Assembly: GCA_020637615.1 (NCBI GenBank) | Contig: JACKKC010000011.1 | Span: forward strand, 20,107 to 84,106 | DNA from: Rhodovulum sp. | GTDB taxonomy: Bacteria > Pseudomonadota > Alphaproteobacteria > Rhodobacterales > Rhodobacteraceae | Reading direction: 5' to 3' | DNA: 64,000 nt | The notes under the pieces: generated by a model | The model's database searches: none | What the model saw: only the letters and a program-made list of their open reading frames with translations | What the model was told of the DNA's origin: nothing | Program-made: the position numbers and the translations under genes | Part shown: positions 25,562-33,790 of the stretch, in pieces | Numbering within the stretch: the first letter of the stretch is position 1 | Layout of the letters: every line of letters begins with the position of its first letter

Positions 25562-26634
25562 TAGAATCTTGCGCCAGTATCCCGCGAAAAGAGCGAGGCT
25601 GCCGTGGCGCTGAAATCGAGACCGATCTCTTCTCCCTCCCGACACGCCCGATCCCTCTCGACCCTGACCGACCACAGCCTGCCATCGACCGACATCCAGA
25701 GGATCCGGTCCGCCCCCATCAGGTCGATGCTCTCGACGCGGGCCCGGAGCCGGCCCGCTTCGGGTGCCGTCAGGCGGAGCGCCTCTGGCCGGATGCCGAG
25801 TTCGGCCTCGCCGGCGGGCGTCCCGTTCGCAACGTCGTAGCCGGACAGGTCGAGGTCGCCGCCGTCACGGACGAGGCGGAGCCCATTCTCCGCGACGACG
25901 GTTCCGGACAGGAAATTCATCGACGGCGAGCCGAGGAACCCTGCGACGAAGCGGGTCATCGGCTTGTCATAGATCGCCTGCGGCGTGTCGTATTGCTCAA
26001 CCTTGCCGCCCGAGAGCACGGCGACCCGGTCCGCCATGGTCATCGCCTCGACCTGATCGTGGGTGACATAGACGATGGTGGTCCCGAGATCGCGATGAAG
26101 CTTCTTGATCTCGACCCGCGTTTCTGTGCGCAACTTCGCATCGAGGTTGGACAGAGGCTCGTCGAAGAGGCAGACATCCGTCGACCGGATCAGCGCTCGG
26201 CCGATGGCCACCCGCTGGCGCTGGCCCCCCGAGAGCTGGCCGGGCTTGCGATCGAGCAGTCCTTCGATCTGCAGGAGCTCCGATACCCATTTCAGACGCT
26301 TCTCGATCTCGGCGCGGGGCGTCCGGTCGATCCTGAGCCCGAAGGTCAGATTGTCGCGGACACGCATCGTCGGAAAAAGCGCGTAGGACTGAAACACCAT
26401 CGCCAGGCCCCGGTCGGCGGGCTCGGCCGTCGTCACGTCCCTGTCGCCGATCAGAAGCTGGCCGCCGCTCGGATCCTCGAGTCCCGCGATGATGTTCAGC
26501 AGCGTGGACTTGCCGCATCCCGACGGCCCGAGAAGGACGATAAACTCGCCAGGCTCGATCTGGAGATTGATTCCCGACAATACCGGCGTGGCGCCGTAGG
26601 ATTTCGAGACGTTCCTGAGACGGATGCTCTTCAC
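25561..26634 (-). CDS. Sugar ABC transporter ATP-binding protein (UgpC/MsmK-like)
   Basis: Starting at the GTG 26634 (VKSIRLRNVSKSYGATPVLS), the 357-residue protein has Walker A GPSGCGKST at about residue 37, the signature LSGGQRQRVAIGRAL at about 134, Walker B VCLFDEPLSNLDAKL and the switch His in VTHDQVEAMTMADR. A C-terminal TOBE/MalK-type regulatory region ends LFSRDTGARF. It energises import of a sugar with the two permeases and binding protein encoded upstream. Its TAG stop shares the TA with an IS630 insertion, which supplies the last base, yet the C-terminus looks natural. Probably functional if the permease frameshift is not real. Confidence 0.93.
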   Translation of the reverse strand: MKSIRLRNVSKSYGATPVLSGINLQIEPGEFIVLLGPSGCGKSTLLNIIAGLEDPSGGQLLIGDRDVTTAEPADRGLAMVFQSYALFPTMRVRDNLTFGLRIDRTPRAEIEKRLKWVSELLQIEGLLDRKPGQLSGGQRQRVAIGRALIRSTDVCLFDEPLSNLDAKLRTETRVEIKKLHRDLGTTIVYVTHDQVEAMTMADRVAVLSGGKVEQYDTPQAIYDKPMTRFVAGFLGSPSMNFLSGTVVAENGLRLVRDGGDLDLSGYDVANGTPAGEAELGIRPEALRLTAPEAGRLRARVESIDLMGADRILWMSVDGRLWSVRVERDRACREGEEIGLDFSATAASLFSRDTGARF

Positions 26635-26642
26635 GGCGGGTC

Positions 26643-27509
26643 CTACCCCTTCACTGCGCCGGCCGCGATCCCGCGCACGAAATAGCGACCGGAGAGAAAA
26701 TAGACGACGAGGGCGGGCAGCGCGGTCAGAAGGCTGGCGGCCATGTTGACGTTGAGGATGGCCGCACCACGGGTATTGCTGACGATATTGTTGAGCTGCA
26801 CCGTCATCGGCATGTTGTCGTTGCCCGCGAAGATCAGCCCGAGCAGGTAGTCGTTCCAGATTCCGGTGAATTGCAGGATGGCGACCACGAGGATGATGTT
26901 CGTGGACATCGGCAGGATCACCGAAAAGAAGGTCCGCAGGAAACTCGCACCTTCCATCCGCGCGGCCTTGGTGATCTCGCCGGGGATGCCGAGGTAGAAG
27001 TTGCGAAAGACCAGCGTCGTGAACGGCAGGCCGAAGATGACATGAACGGCGACGATCCCGGGATAGGTGCCGAAGAGGCCGACGCGGCTGAGCATGATGA
27101 CCGTCGGATAGATCATCGATTGGTAGGGCACGAACAGGGCCACGCTGATCAGGAACATCGTCGCATTGGACAGGCCCGATTTCCACTCGGTCAGCGCAAA
27201 CCCGTTCAGCGCACCGAACAGGATGGAGATGATCACTGCCGGGATCGTGATCTTGAACGAATTCCACAGGCCGGGCGAGATCCCGTGGCAGTCCAGTCCG
27301 GAACAGGCTTCGGACCAGGCCACGCGCCAGGCGTCGAAGGACGGTGCAGCAGGCAGCGCGAGCAGCGATCCGGCCCGGATCTCGTCCATGGGCTTGAGCG
27401 AGTTGAGGACCACGAGCGCAATGGGAAGGAGAAAGAAGATGGCCGAGGCCAGCAGGAACGCATAGAGACCGATCGTTCCGATATCGGACTTCCGCGAGGT
27501 CGCGCTCAT
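26643..27509 (-). CDS. Sugar ABC transporter permease (MalG-like, CUT1)
   Basis: The 288-residue protein has about six membrane segments, beginning with IGLYAFLLASAIFFLLPIAL. The EAA loop, EITKAARMEGASFLRTFFSV then ILPM, contacts the ATPase. The motif LPFTTLVFRNFYLGIPGEIT is characteristic of CUT1-family permeases for di- and oligosaccharides or glucosides. It overlaps the other permease gene by four bases and precedes the ATPase gene by 8 bp, so all are one operon under the AraC gene. Nothing appears damaged. Confidence 0.92.
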   Translation of the reverse strand: MSATSRKSDIGTIGLYAFLLASAIFFLLPIALVVLNSLKPMDEIRAGSLLALPAAPSFDAWRVAWSEACSGLDCHGISPGLWNSFKITIPAVIISILFGALNGFALTEWKSGLSNATMFLISVALFVPYQSMIYPTVIMLSRVGLFGTYPGIVAVHVIFGLPFTTLVFRNFYLGIPGEITKAARMEGASFLRTFFSVILPMSTNIILVVAILQFTGIWNDYLLGLIFAGNDNMPMTVQLNNIVSNTRGAAILNVNMAASLLTALPALVVYFLSGRYFVRGIAAGAVKG

Positions 27510-28383
27510 TTCTTCTGCGCCCGGTATTCCGCCCAGAAGTAGGGCACTAGCATCGCCACGACGAGCAGCATCATCAGAATCGAGGCGGCGGAGGCGAAGC
27601 CAATGTTCGCCCGGCCAAAGAAGTGATCGACGGCGAATTTCGCAGGCAGGTCCGAGGCGAAGCCGGGGCCGCCCTTGGTCAGCGTGATCACCAGATCGTA
27701 GGCGCGGATCACGTCGGATGCGAGCAGAACCACCGCCGAGGCGACCACCGGCCAGAGGCTCGGCAGGATGATCTGGAGATAGCCGCGCCAGAGCGGAATC
27801 CCCTCGACCCGGATCGCCTTCCAGAGGTCGCTTCCGACCCCGCGCAGCCCGGCGAGCACGATGATCATCGCGAAGCCCACCGAATGCCAGACACCGGCGA
27901 TGACCAGCGTGTAGATCGCCCGATCCGGATCGCTCAGCCAGTCGAAGGCGAAGCTCTCGAAGCCGAGCCCGCGCATGATGGCCTGCACCCCCTGCGCGGG
28001 TTCGAAGATCCAGCGCCAGGCGAGGCCCGTGACGACCAGTGACACGGCGAAGGGATAGAGGAAGATCGCCCGGAAAACCCCCTCCCCCGGACGTTCCGGT
28101 CGAGCAGAATGGCCAGGAAGATGCCCAGCCCCATGGAGATCGCGATATAGAGGACGCCGAAGATCACCATGTTGACCAGCGACACGATCCACCGATCCGT
28201 GGACCACAGCCGCGAATACTGGTCGAAACCGACGAAATTGTAGACCGGCAGCAGCTTCGAGTTGGTCATGGAGATCACTCCCGTCCAGACCAGCGAGCCG
28301 TAGAAGAAGAGCGCCACCACCAGAAAGAACAGGACCGCGACGCGCGCGGGCCTGTAGGACGACCTGAAGTTGCCTGACTTCAT
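27506..28383 (-). pseudogene. Sugar ABC transporter permease (MalF-like) with a one-base frameshift
   Basis: From MKSGNFRSSYRPARVAVLFF the first part runs through two membrane segments to LAILLDRNVRGRG. There the frame breaks at a run of five G (complement of C 28084-28088). The second part continues in another frame with FRAIFLYPFAVSLVVTGLAW, the EAA loop WKAIRVEGIPLWRGYLQIIL and the ending VPYFWAEYRAQKK. One extra G would restore a normal MalF-type protein of about 292 residues. The lesion may be a real inactivating mutation, a phase-variable tract or a sequencing error; since the rest of the operon is intact, an error or recent event is likely. Confidence 0.85.
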
Positions 28384-28444
28384 TCGGCTCTCTCGCAGGG
28401 GAAACGGGGCGGCCGTCTCGGCCACCAGCCATCCGGCGGGGAGG

Positions 28445-29674
28445 TCAGCTGCCGGAGAGGATGCCCGCCAGCGCTTCGGCACCGCTCTCGGCGCTCATCG
28501 ACGGATCGGCCCAGTATTGGCCGACCAGATCGGTCAGCTGCCCGAGCTGATCGCCCGACAGGCTGGAATAGACCGTCGGCAGAACGACCCCGTCGCGCGC
28601 CGCCGCTGCACCAAGGGCGGCGCAATGATCGAGCGCACCGCTTTCGACCGTGTTGACCACGGGCACGGAGCCCTTGCCCGCCGCGATTGCGGAAGCGACA
28701 TCGGCGCTCATCGCCAGGCTCGCGAGCGTCTCCTGGCCGGCAGCTTCCTCGTCGCTGTCGGGGTTCGGGAACACCAGCACATCGACGACGATGACATAGG
28801 GGCTGCCCGACGCGGTCGGAGCGAGCATGCAGCCGTAGTCCGATCCCGCCGCAAGACCGGCCGCGGAGAACTCTCCCTTGGCCCAGTCGCCCATCGGCTG
28901 CATCCCGGCCCGACCGGTCACGACCATGTTGGTGGTATCGTTCCAGGACCGGCCCGTGCTGGCATCGTCGGCATGGCTGCTCACCTCGCGGAGCAGTTCG
29001 AAGGCACGGACCGTGTCGGCGCCGGTCGCCCGCTCGGCGTCGTGCTGCACGAAGAGCGCATCGTAGAGCTCAACTCCGCCGACGCCGATCACCAAGTCGG
29101 TCAGAACGTAGAGGATCTGCCAGGGCTCGCCGCCGATCGCGAGTCCGACCTTGCCTTCCGCGTCGATCCGATCGGCCGCCGCGATGATCTCGTCCCAGGA
29201 CGTCGGCTCCTCGATCCCCAGTTCCCCGAATAGCGAACTCGAGTACCAGATCCAGTTGTCGGCATGCATCCCCAGCGGGATCGCGACGACGTTGCCGTCC
29301 GACAGCATGGACTGCCAGACGAGCGGGGAGACCCGCTGCTCCCAGCCTTCCGCGGCGGCGAGGTCGTTGAAGTTGCGCAACATCCCCGAACTGGCCATTT
29401 CATCGACGGTTCCGCCGGGTGTCGTCAGCAGGGCGGATGGCGCGTCGCCGCCCATGATGCGGCTGATCGCCAGCGCGGTAGCGTCCTCGCCGCCTCCGGT
29501 CGCACTGTCGATCCAGGTTCCCCCGCCCGCGACATAGGCATCGGCCAGCGCTCCCATCGCCTTCGACTCCGCCTCGCTGGTCCAGTAGTGGACCACCTCC
29601 AGCTCCTGCGCCAATGCGGGGCATACGACCAACATCCCGCCCAGACAGGTGGCTGCTCTCAAGAGCGAGCGCAT
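28445..29674 (-). CDS. Sugar ABC transporter periplasmic binding protein
   Basis: The 409-residue protein begins MRSLLRAATCLGGMLVVCPA with a signal peptide cleaved around ALAQE, then LEVVHYWTSEAESKAMGALA, the usual start of CUT1 extracellular solute-binding proteins. Conserved interior blocks include SSLFGELGIEEPTSWDEIIA and GDWAKGEF. The ATG at 29674 follows AGGAGAAACGGA. It binds a sugar or glycoside in the periplasm and delivers it to the two permeases. It follows the AraC gene on the same strand, and a GH3 glucosidase is divergent beyond that, suggesting a beta-glucoside-type substrate. Confidence 0.92.
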   Translation of the reverse strand: MRSLLRAATCLGGMLVVCPALAQELEVVHYWTSEAESKAMGALADAYVAGGGTWIDSATGGGEDATALAISRIMGGDAPSALLTTPGGTVDEMASSGMLRNFNDLAAAEGWEQRVSPLVWQSMLSDGNVVAIPLGMHADNWIWYSSSLFGELGIEEPTSWDEIIAAADRIDAEGKVGLAIGGEPWQILYVLTDLVIGVGGVELYDALFVQHDAERATGADTVRAFELLREVSSHADDASTGRSWNDTTNMVVTGRAGMQPMGDWAKGEFSAAGLAAGSDYGCMLAPTASGSPYVIVVDVLVFPNPDSDEEAAGQETLASLAMSADVASAIAAGKGSVPVVNTVESGALDHCAALGAAAARDGVVLPTVYSSLSGDQLGQLTDLVGQYWADPSMSAESGAEALAGILSGS

Positions 29675-29789
29675 GTTCCGTTTCTCCTCCGCCAGAATCC
29701 CGTTGGCTCCCAAAATACGACCAGCGGTCCGCGGCCTGTCAAACCAAATATGTCATCCATTGATGTCCCCGGTCAGATATTCCAGGTTC

Positions 29790-30923
29790 TTAACAAGAAT
29801 GAGTATCATGCGTTGATCTCAAGGCAGGGACCTGATGGATCGACACGTCGCTGCCGAGGCTCGGCATCCGGTCGAGGCCGAAAATCAGCCGGTGCAGATC
29901 GTCGGCGTCGAAGTCGAGCTGCCGGCACAGCAACTCGATCTCTCTGCGCATGGTCTCGACGCTTCTTTCCCATGGCCTCGCGCTGCCATGGCGCCGCCGG
30001 CGATACTGACCGGGGCTGCACCCATAGCGTGCCCGAAACTTCCGGAAGAAATGGGTCGGATTGCTGAACCCGGCCACTTCCATAATATCCGAGATGGGCA
30101 TGCGATCCTCCCGGAGGAGTGTGGCGGCATTGTCCAGGCGGACATTCTGCACGTAATCCCGATAGCCGATGCCGACGAAGGCCTTGAACAGGCGCGACAA
30201 GTGGCTGACGGTGACGTTCTCCCTCTCCGCGTATTCTGCGAGGCTGAAATCGCGCGCATTGCAGGCGCGCACCTCGCGCATGATCCGCACGACCCGGTCC
30301 CCGCCCGAGCCCCGAAGCGATGCACCGTCCTTGGCTTCCGCCTCCCAGGGCACGTGCCGGTATACGAACAACGCAAGCATTCCCGCCAGCAGGTCGCGTG
30401 CCAACTTGTCGCCCGCGACGCGCCCCGACGAGAGCAGCAACCGGGCGACCATCGACCGAATCGGGTTGGCGATCCGCTCGAAGCTCTTTCCGTGCAGGAA
30501 GCTCCGGCAGAGGTACTGCCGCGCGGAAAACTCGGGCAGCCCTCTGCACTCGAAGTAGTCCGTTGACAGGTGCACACCGCAAACGAGCGTTTCGGGATCC
30601 CAGGCCGTCGACCCGTGCACGGTGAAGGGATTGATGATCATCACGTCCCGCTCGCCCAGACTGCAGAGACTCTTGCCCACCGTCATCCGGAGCGTGCCGC
30701 GCAGCACCACGATGATCTCCTGCGTCTCATGCCAGTGCAGCGGGATTTCGTTCATGCCGTGCATGAACATGTGAACCGGACCGTCCATTTCATAGACGGT
30801 CGACTCGTGACCGTATTCCAGGCCCCGGTCAGGTTGGGCGACCTTGCGCTCGTGCTTCATGCCGGCCTCCGGGCGGACATCGGACCCTGTGTCAGGCATT
30901 GCAAGAAATGATAGCAACCGCAA
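29790..30923 (-). CDS. AraC-family regulator with cupin sensor domain
   Basis: The longest frame is 377 residues, although the start may be the internal MKHERKVAQPDRG (30860). The N-terminal AraC_binding cupin (GMNEIPLHWHETQEIIVVLR, MIINPFTVHGSTAWDPET) would bind a sugar. The C-terminal double helix-turn-helix is clear: RDFSLAEYAERENVTVSHLS and RLFKAFVGIGYRDYV, then ISDIMEVAGFSNPTHFFRKF. An extra C-terminal tail of about 60 residues follows the AraC domain and has no recognised function. Located between the ABC operon and the divergent GH3 gene, it probably controls both. Confidence 0.9.
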   Translation of the reverse strand: MRLLSFLAMPDTGSDVRPEAGMKHERKVAQPDRGLEYGHESTVYEMDGPVHMFMHGMNEIPLHWHETQEIIVVLRGTLRMTVGKSLCSLGERDVMIINPFTVHGSTAWDPETLVCGVHLSTDYFECRGLPEFSARQYLCRSFLHGKSFERIANPIRSMVARLLLSSGRVAGDKLARDLLAGMLALFVYRHVPWEAEAKDGASLRGSGGDRVVRIMREVRACNARDFSLAEYAERENVTVSHLSRLFKAFVGIGYRDYVQNVRLDNAATLLREDRMPISDIMEVAGFSNPTHFFRKFRARYGCSPGQYRRRRHGSARPWERSVETMRREIELLCRQLDFDADDLHRLIFGLDRMPSLGSDVSIHQVPALRSTHDTHSC

Positions 30924-31070
30924 GCACGGTGATGCCGTTATGCGTCGGTGTTGCCGGGGATATCATCATTCGAGCCGATCGGCCCGAACTAGAATCATTT
31001 AAGTTATGCCATCATTCGCGACAATGCGGGGGACGCCGGACGGGCCCTCCCGGACAATCGGAAGGACCCC

Positions 31071-33401
31071 ATGACATTCCAGCATTCGGATGCCGAACTC
31101 GACGAACTGATCCAGTCGATGAGCATGGAGGAGAAGGTCGATCTGGTGTCGGGACAGGGGCTGTGGCGCACCGCGGTCAATTACCGGCTGAACATCCCCG
31201 AAACCGTCATGACCGATGGCACCAATGGCGTCCGCTATTCCGCCGACCAGATCGACCGGCGGGATGCCACGGCAAACGGTTTCTCGCAGTTTCTCGAGGT
31301 GCTGAACAAGCCCCGCAGCGAAAGCGGGGAGCAGACTTTCGGATCGACCAAGCCGGCAACCGTCTTCCCCAGCGGCAGCTGCATGGGCTGTGCCTGGGAC
31401 GAGGAGCTTCTCTATCTGATGGGACGCACCCTTGCCGCCGAGTGCCAGCACTACGGCGTCAACATGCTGCTCGGCCCGGGCGTCAACATCCGCCGCACGC
31501 CGCTCGCGGGGCGGGCCTATGAGTATCATTCGGAGGATCCGCTGCTGAACGGCGCCCTCGGCGCGGCGCTGATCAATGGCCTGCAGGATCACGGTGTCGG
31601 CGCGAGCCTCAAGCATCTGGCGTGCAACAATTCCGAGATCGAGCGCACCACGATGAGTTCCGACGTCGACGATCGGGCGCTGCGGGAGATCTATCTGCGC
31701 GCATTCGAGGCGGCACTGGAACGCAGCACGCCTTGGACCGTGATGTCGTCCTACAACTTGTTGAACGGCGAACAGACGGCCCATTCGACGTTCCTGCTGA
31801 CGGATATCCTGCGCGAGGAGTGGGGCTATGACGGGCTGGCGGTATCGGACTGGTACGCCATCAAGGACCGGCCGGAATCGCTCCGGGCGGGCAACGATCT
31901 GGACATGCCCGAAAGCGCTCCGCGCAAGCTCGAGCTGCTCGCGGCGCTCAGAAGCGGCAGCCTCGCGGTCGAGACGCTCGACAGGTCCTGCCGCCGCGTC
32001 CTTCGCTTCGTCCGTCAGGCAAAAAGGGGCGAGGACCGGAAAGTCGTGGCGGATTTTCCGGCACATCACCTCGTCGCGCGCGAGCTCGCCGTCGAGAGCG
32101 TCGTTCTCGCGTGCAACGAGAACGGGACGCTTCCCCTCGATCCCGATGGGACCGGCGAGGTTCTCGTGCTCGGTACCGGTGCGGCTGCGCCGGTGATCCA
32201 GGGTTCGGGCTCGGCCACGACCCGACCAACGGAGACGGATGTGCCGCTCGACCGATTGCGCGAAACGCTGGGCCGCGAGCGGGTCGTCCATCTGGATGGG
32301 CTGACCACCGACGAGGGCATTCTGACGAACGCGCTCGGCCGGGCCGAAGCAGTGGTGATCTTTGCAAACACGATGGTCCAGTCCGATGGCGAGGGGGCGG
32401 ACCGGGCGGATCTGAACCTTGCCGAGGGCTATGATGACCTGATCCGTACGGTGGCCCGCAACCATGCGCGGGTAATCGTCGTCATCGCCTCACCGGATGC
32501 GGTGGCAATGCCCTGGATCGACGAGATCGGCGCGCTGCTCCTGACGTTCTTTCCCGGCCAGGGCGGCGGCGGCGCTGTCAGCGACATCCTGTGCGGCCTT
32601 CGCAACCCTTCGGGGAAGCTCACCGTCAGCGTCCCGAAGCGCAAGGAGGACATTCCCGGCTTCCACACCTACCCCGGCGAGAACGGCCACCACGTCTACT
32701 CGGAGGGGCACTTCGTCGGCTACCGCTTCTACGACATCAAGAAGATCGAACCCGCCATACCCTTCGGCCACGGGCTCAGCTACACGACCTTCGACTACAG
32801 CGCCCTGCGCGTCAGCCACCCCGAGGTCAGCTGCGACACGATTCCGTTCGTCGAATGCGACGTGAGAAACACCGGCGCCATGGCGGGCAAAGAGATCGTA
32901 CAGCTCTACATCCGGCCGGAGAATCCCGGGCTTTCGCGTCCCCTGCGGGAACTGAAGGGCTTCCGGAAGATCGCGCTCGCGGGCGGGGAGCAGAAGACCC
33001 TGCGCTTCGACCTGGGCCTGCGCGATTTCCAGTACTGGGATCCGGCGCTCGGCCGCTGGGCGCTGCGGGCCGACGGCTTCTTCATCGAGATCGGCGCGTC
33101 ATCGCGCGACATCCGGCTCGCCGCGAGGATTGGCTGCGATTCGGACCGGACCGCCTTCGTTCCGGTCCGACTCGACACCCAGCCGGCGGTGATCTTCCGG
33201 CACCCGACCGGCCGGAAGCTGGTCGCATCCTTCGTGATGCGGGAAATGAAGGTCTCCGCGGACGAAGCCGACCGGATCCTGACCATGTGCGAGGATTCCT
33301 TTCTCGGCCTCGCAGACACCCTGAACTGGTTCTTCGGAAGCGACATCGAGCCGGAACGGGTCGCGGCGCTGCTGAACAGGATCAACCAGGAAGCCCAGTA
33401 G
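31071..33401 (+). CDS. GH3 family beta-glucosidase (cytoplasmic)
   Basis: A 776-residue enzyme without a signal peptide, starting MTFQHSDAELDELIQSMSME. The N-terminal GH3 domain has DGTNGVRYS, GPGVNIRRTPLAGRAYEYHS (substrate binding), KHLACNNSEIERTTMSS and the nucleophile Asp in GLAVSDWYAIKDR near residue 260. The C-terminal GH3 domain contains FPGQGGGGAVSDILCG, GHHVYSEGHFVGYRFYD and FGHGLSYTTFDYSALR, followed by a fibronectin III-like domain ending in a short extension. It should hydrolyse beta-glucosides after uptake by the adjacent sugar ABC transporter. The gene is divergent from AraC, with about 150 bp between them. Confidence 0.94.
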   Translation: MTFQHSDAELDELIQSMSMEEKVDLVSGQGLWRTAVNYRLNIPETVMTDGTNGVRYSADQIDRRDATANGFSQFLEVLNKPRSESGEQTFGSTKPATVFPSGSCMGCAWDEELLYLMGRTLAAECQHYGVNMLLGPGVNIRRTPLAGRAYEYHSEDPLLNGALGAALINGLQDHGVGASLKHLACNNSEIERTTMSSDVDDRALREIYLRAFEAALERSTPWTVMSSYNLLNGEQTAHSTFLLTDILREEWGYDGLAVSDWYAIKDRPESLRAGNDLDMPESAPRKLELLAALRSGSLAVETLDRSCRRVLRFVRQAKRGEDRKVVADFPAHHLVARELAVESVVLACNENGTLPLDPDGTGEVLVLGTGAAAPVIQGSGSATTRPTETDVPLDRLRETLGRERVVHLDGLTTDEGILTNALGRAEAVVIFANTMVQSDGEGADRADLNLAEGYDDLIRTVARNHARVIVVIASPDAVAMPWIDEIGALLLTFFPGQGGGGAVSDILCGLRNPSGKLTVSVPKRKEDIPGFHTYPGENGHHVYSEGHFVGYRFYDIKKIEPAIPFGHGLSYTTFDYSALRVSHPEVSCDTIPFVECDVRNTGAMAGKEIVQLYIRPENPGLSRPLRELKGFRKIALAGGEQKTLRFDLGLRDFQYWDPALGRWALRADGFFIEIGASSRDIRLAARIGCDSDRTAFVPVRLDTQPAVIFRHPTGRKLVASFVMREMKVSADEADRILTMCEDSFLGLADTLNWFFGSDIEPERVAALLNRINQEAQ

Positions 33402-33790
33402 CGCGAAGGAGCCGGCCCGAAGCTGTTGCCTCTCGCCCCGATGACTCGCCCATCCGATTCGGGAGCACAGCCCGAACAGAGGTCCAGTTCCTGAAGCGAC
33501 CGAAGTTCCGAGAGGTGCAATTCATCGGATTCTTGGGGAGCGGGCTGCCGGGCCGATGACGGCGGCACTTTTCGATCGGCGTGGCATCGGCAGCGCGATG
33601 TTCCCAGCCCGGAGGGTCGGTTCGACGGAATGGATGTAGCCGTCGGCGGCGGCAGCCATCTCTGACTTTCAGCAACTGCCAGTTTTCAGGTGTCGCCCGC
33701 GACGCGTGGCTTGACATGGATAGTTGACAAAAATAATTGGGATTAAGGTCGTGCTGCTGCGGCCCGATTGGTGCAAGAGGGGATTTTCAC
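33402..33790. other. Intergenic region with promoter for the TonB receptor
   Basis: No gene is supported in this 389-bp stretch. A consensus -35 TTGACA lies at 33724-33729 and an AT-rich run follows to about 33747, a plausible promoter for the receptor gene although the -10 is weak. No clear Fur box was recognised. Confidence 0.45.
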
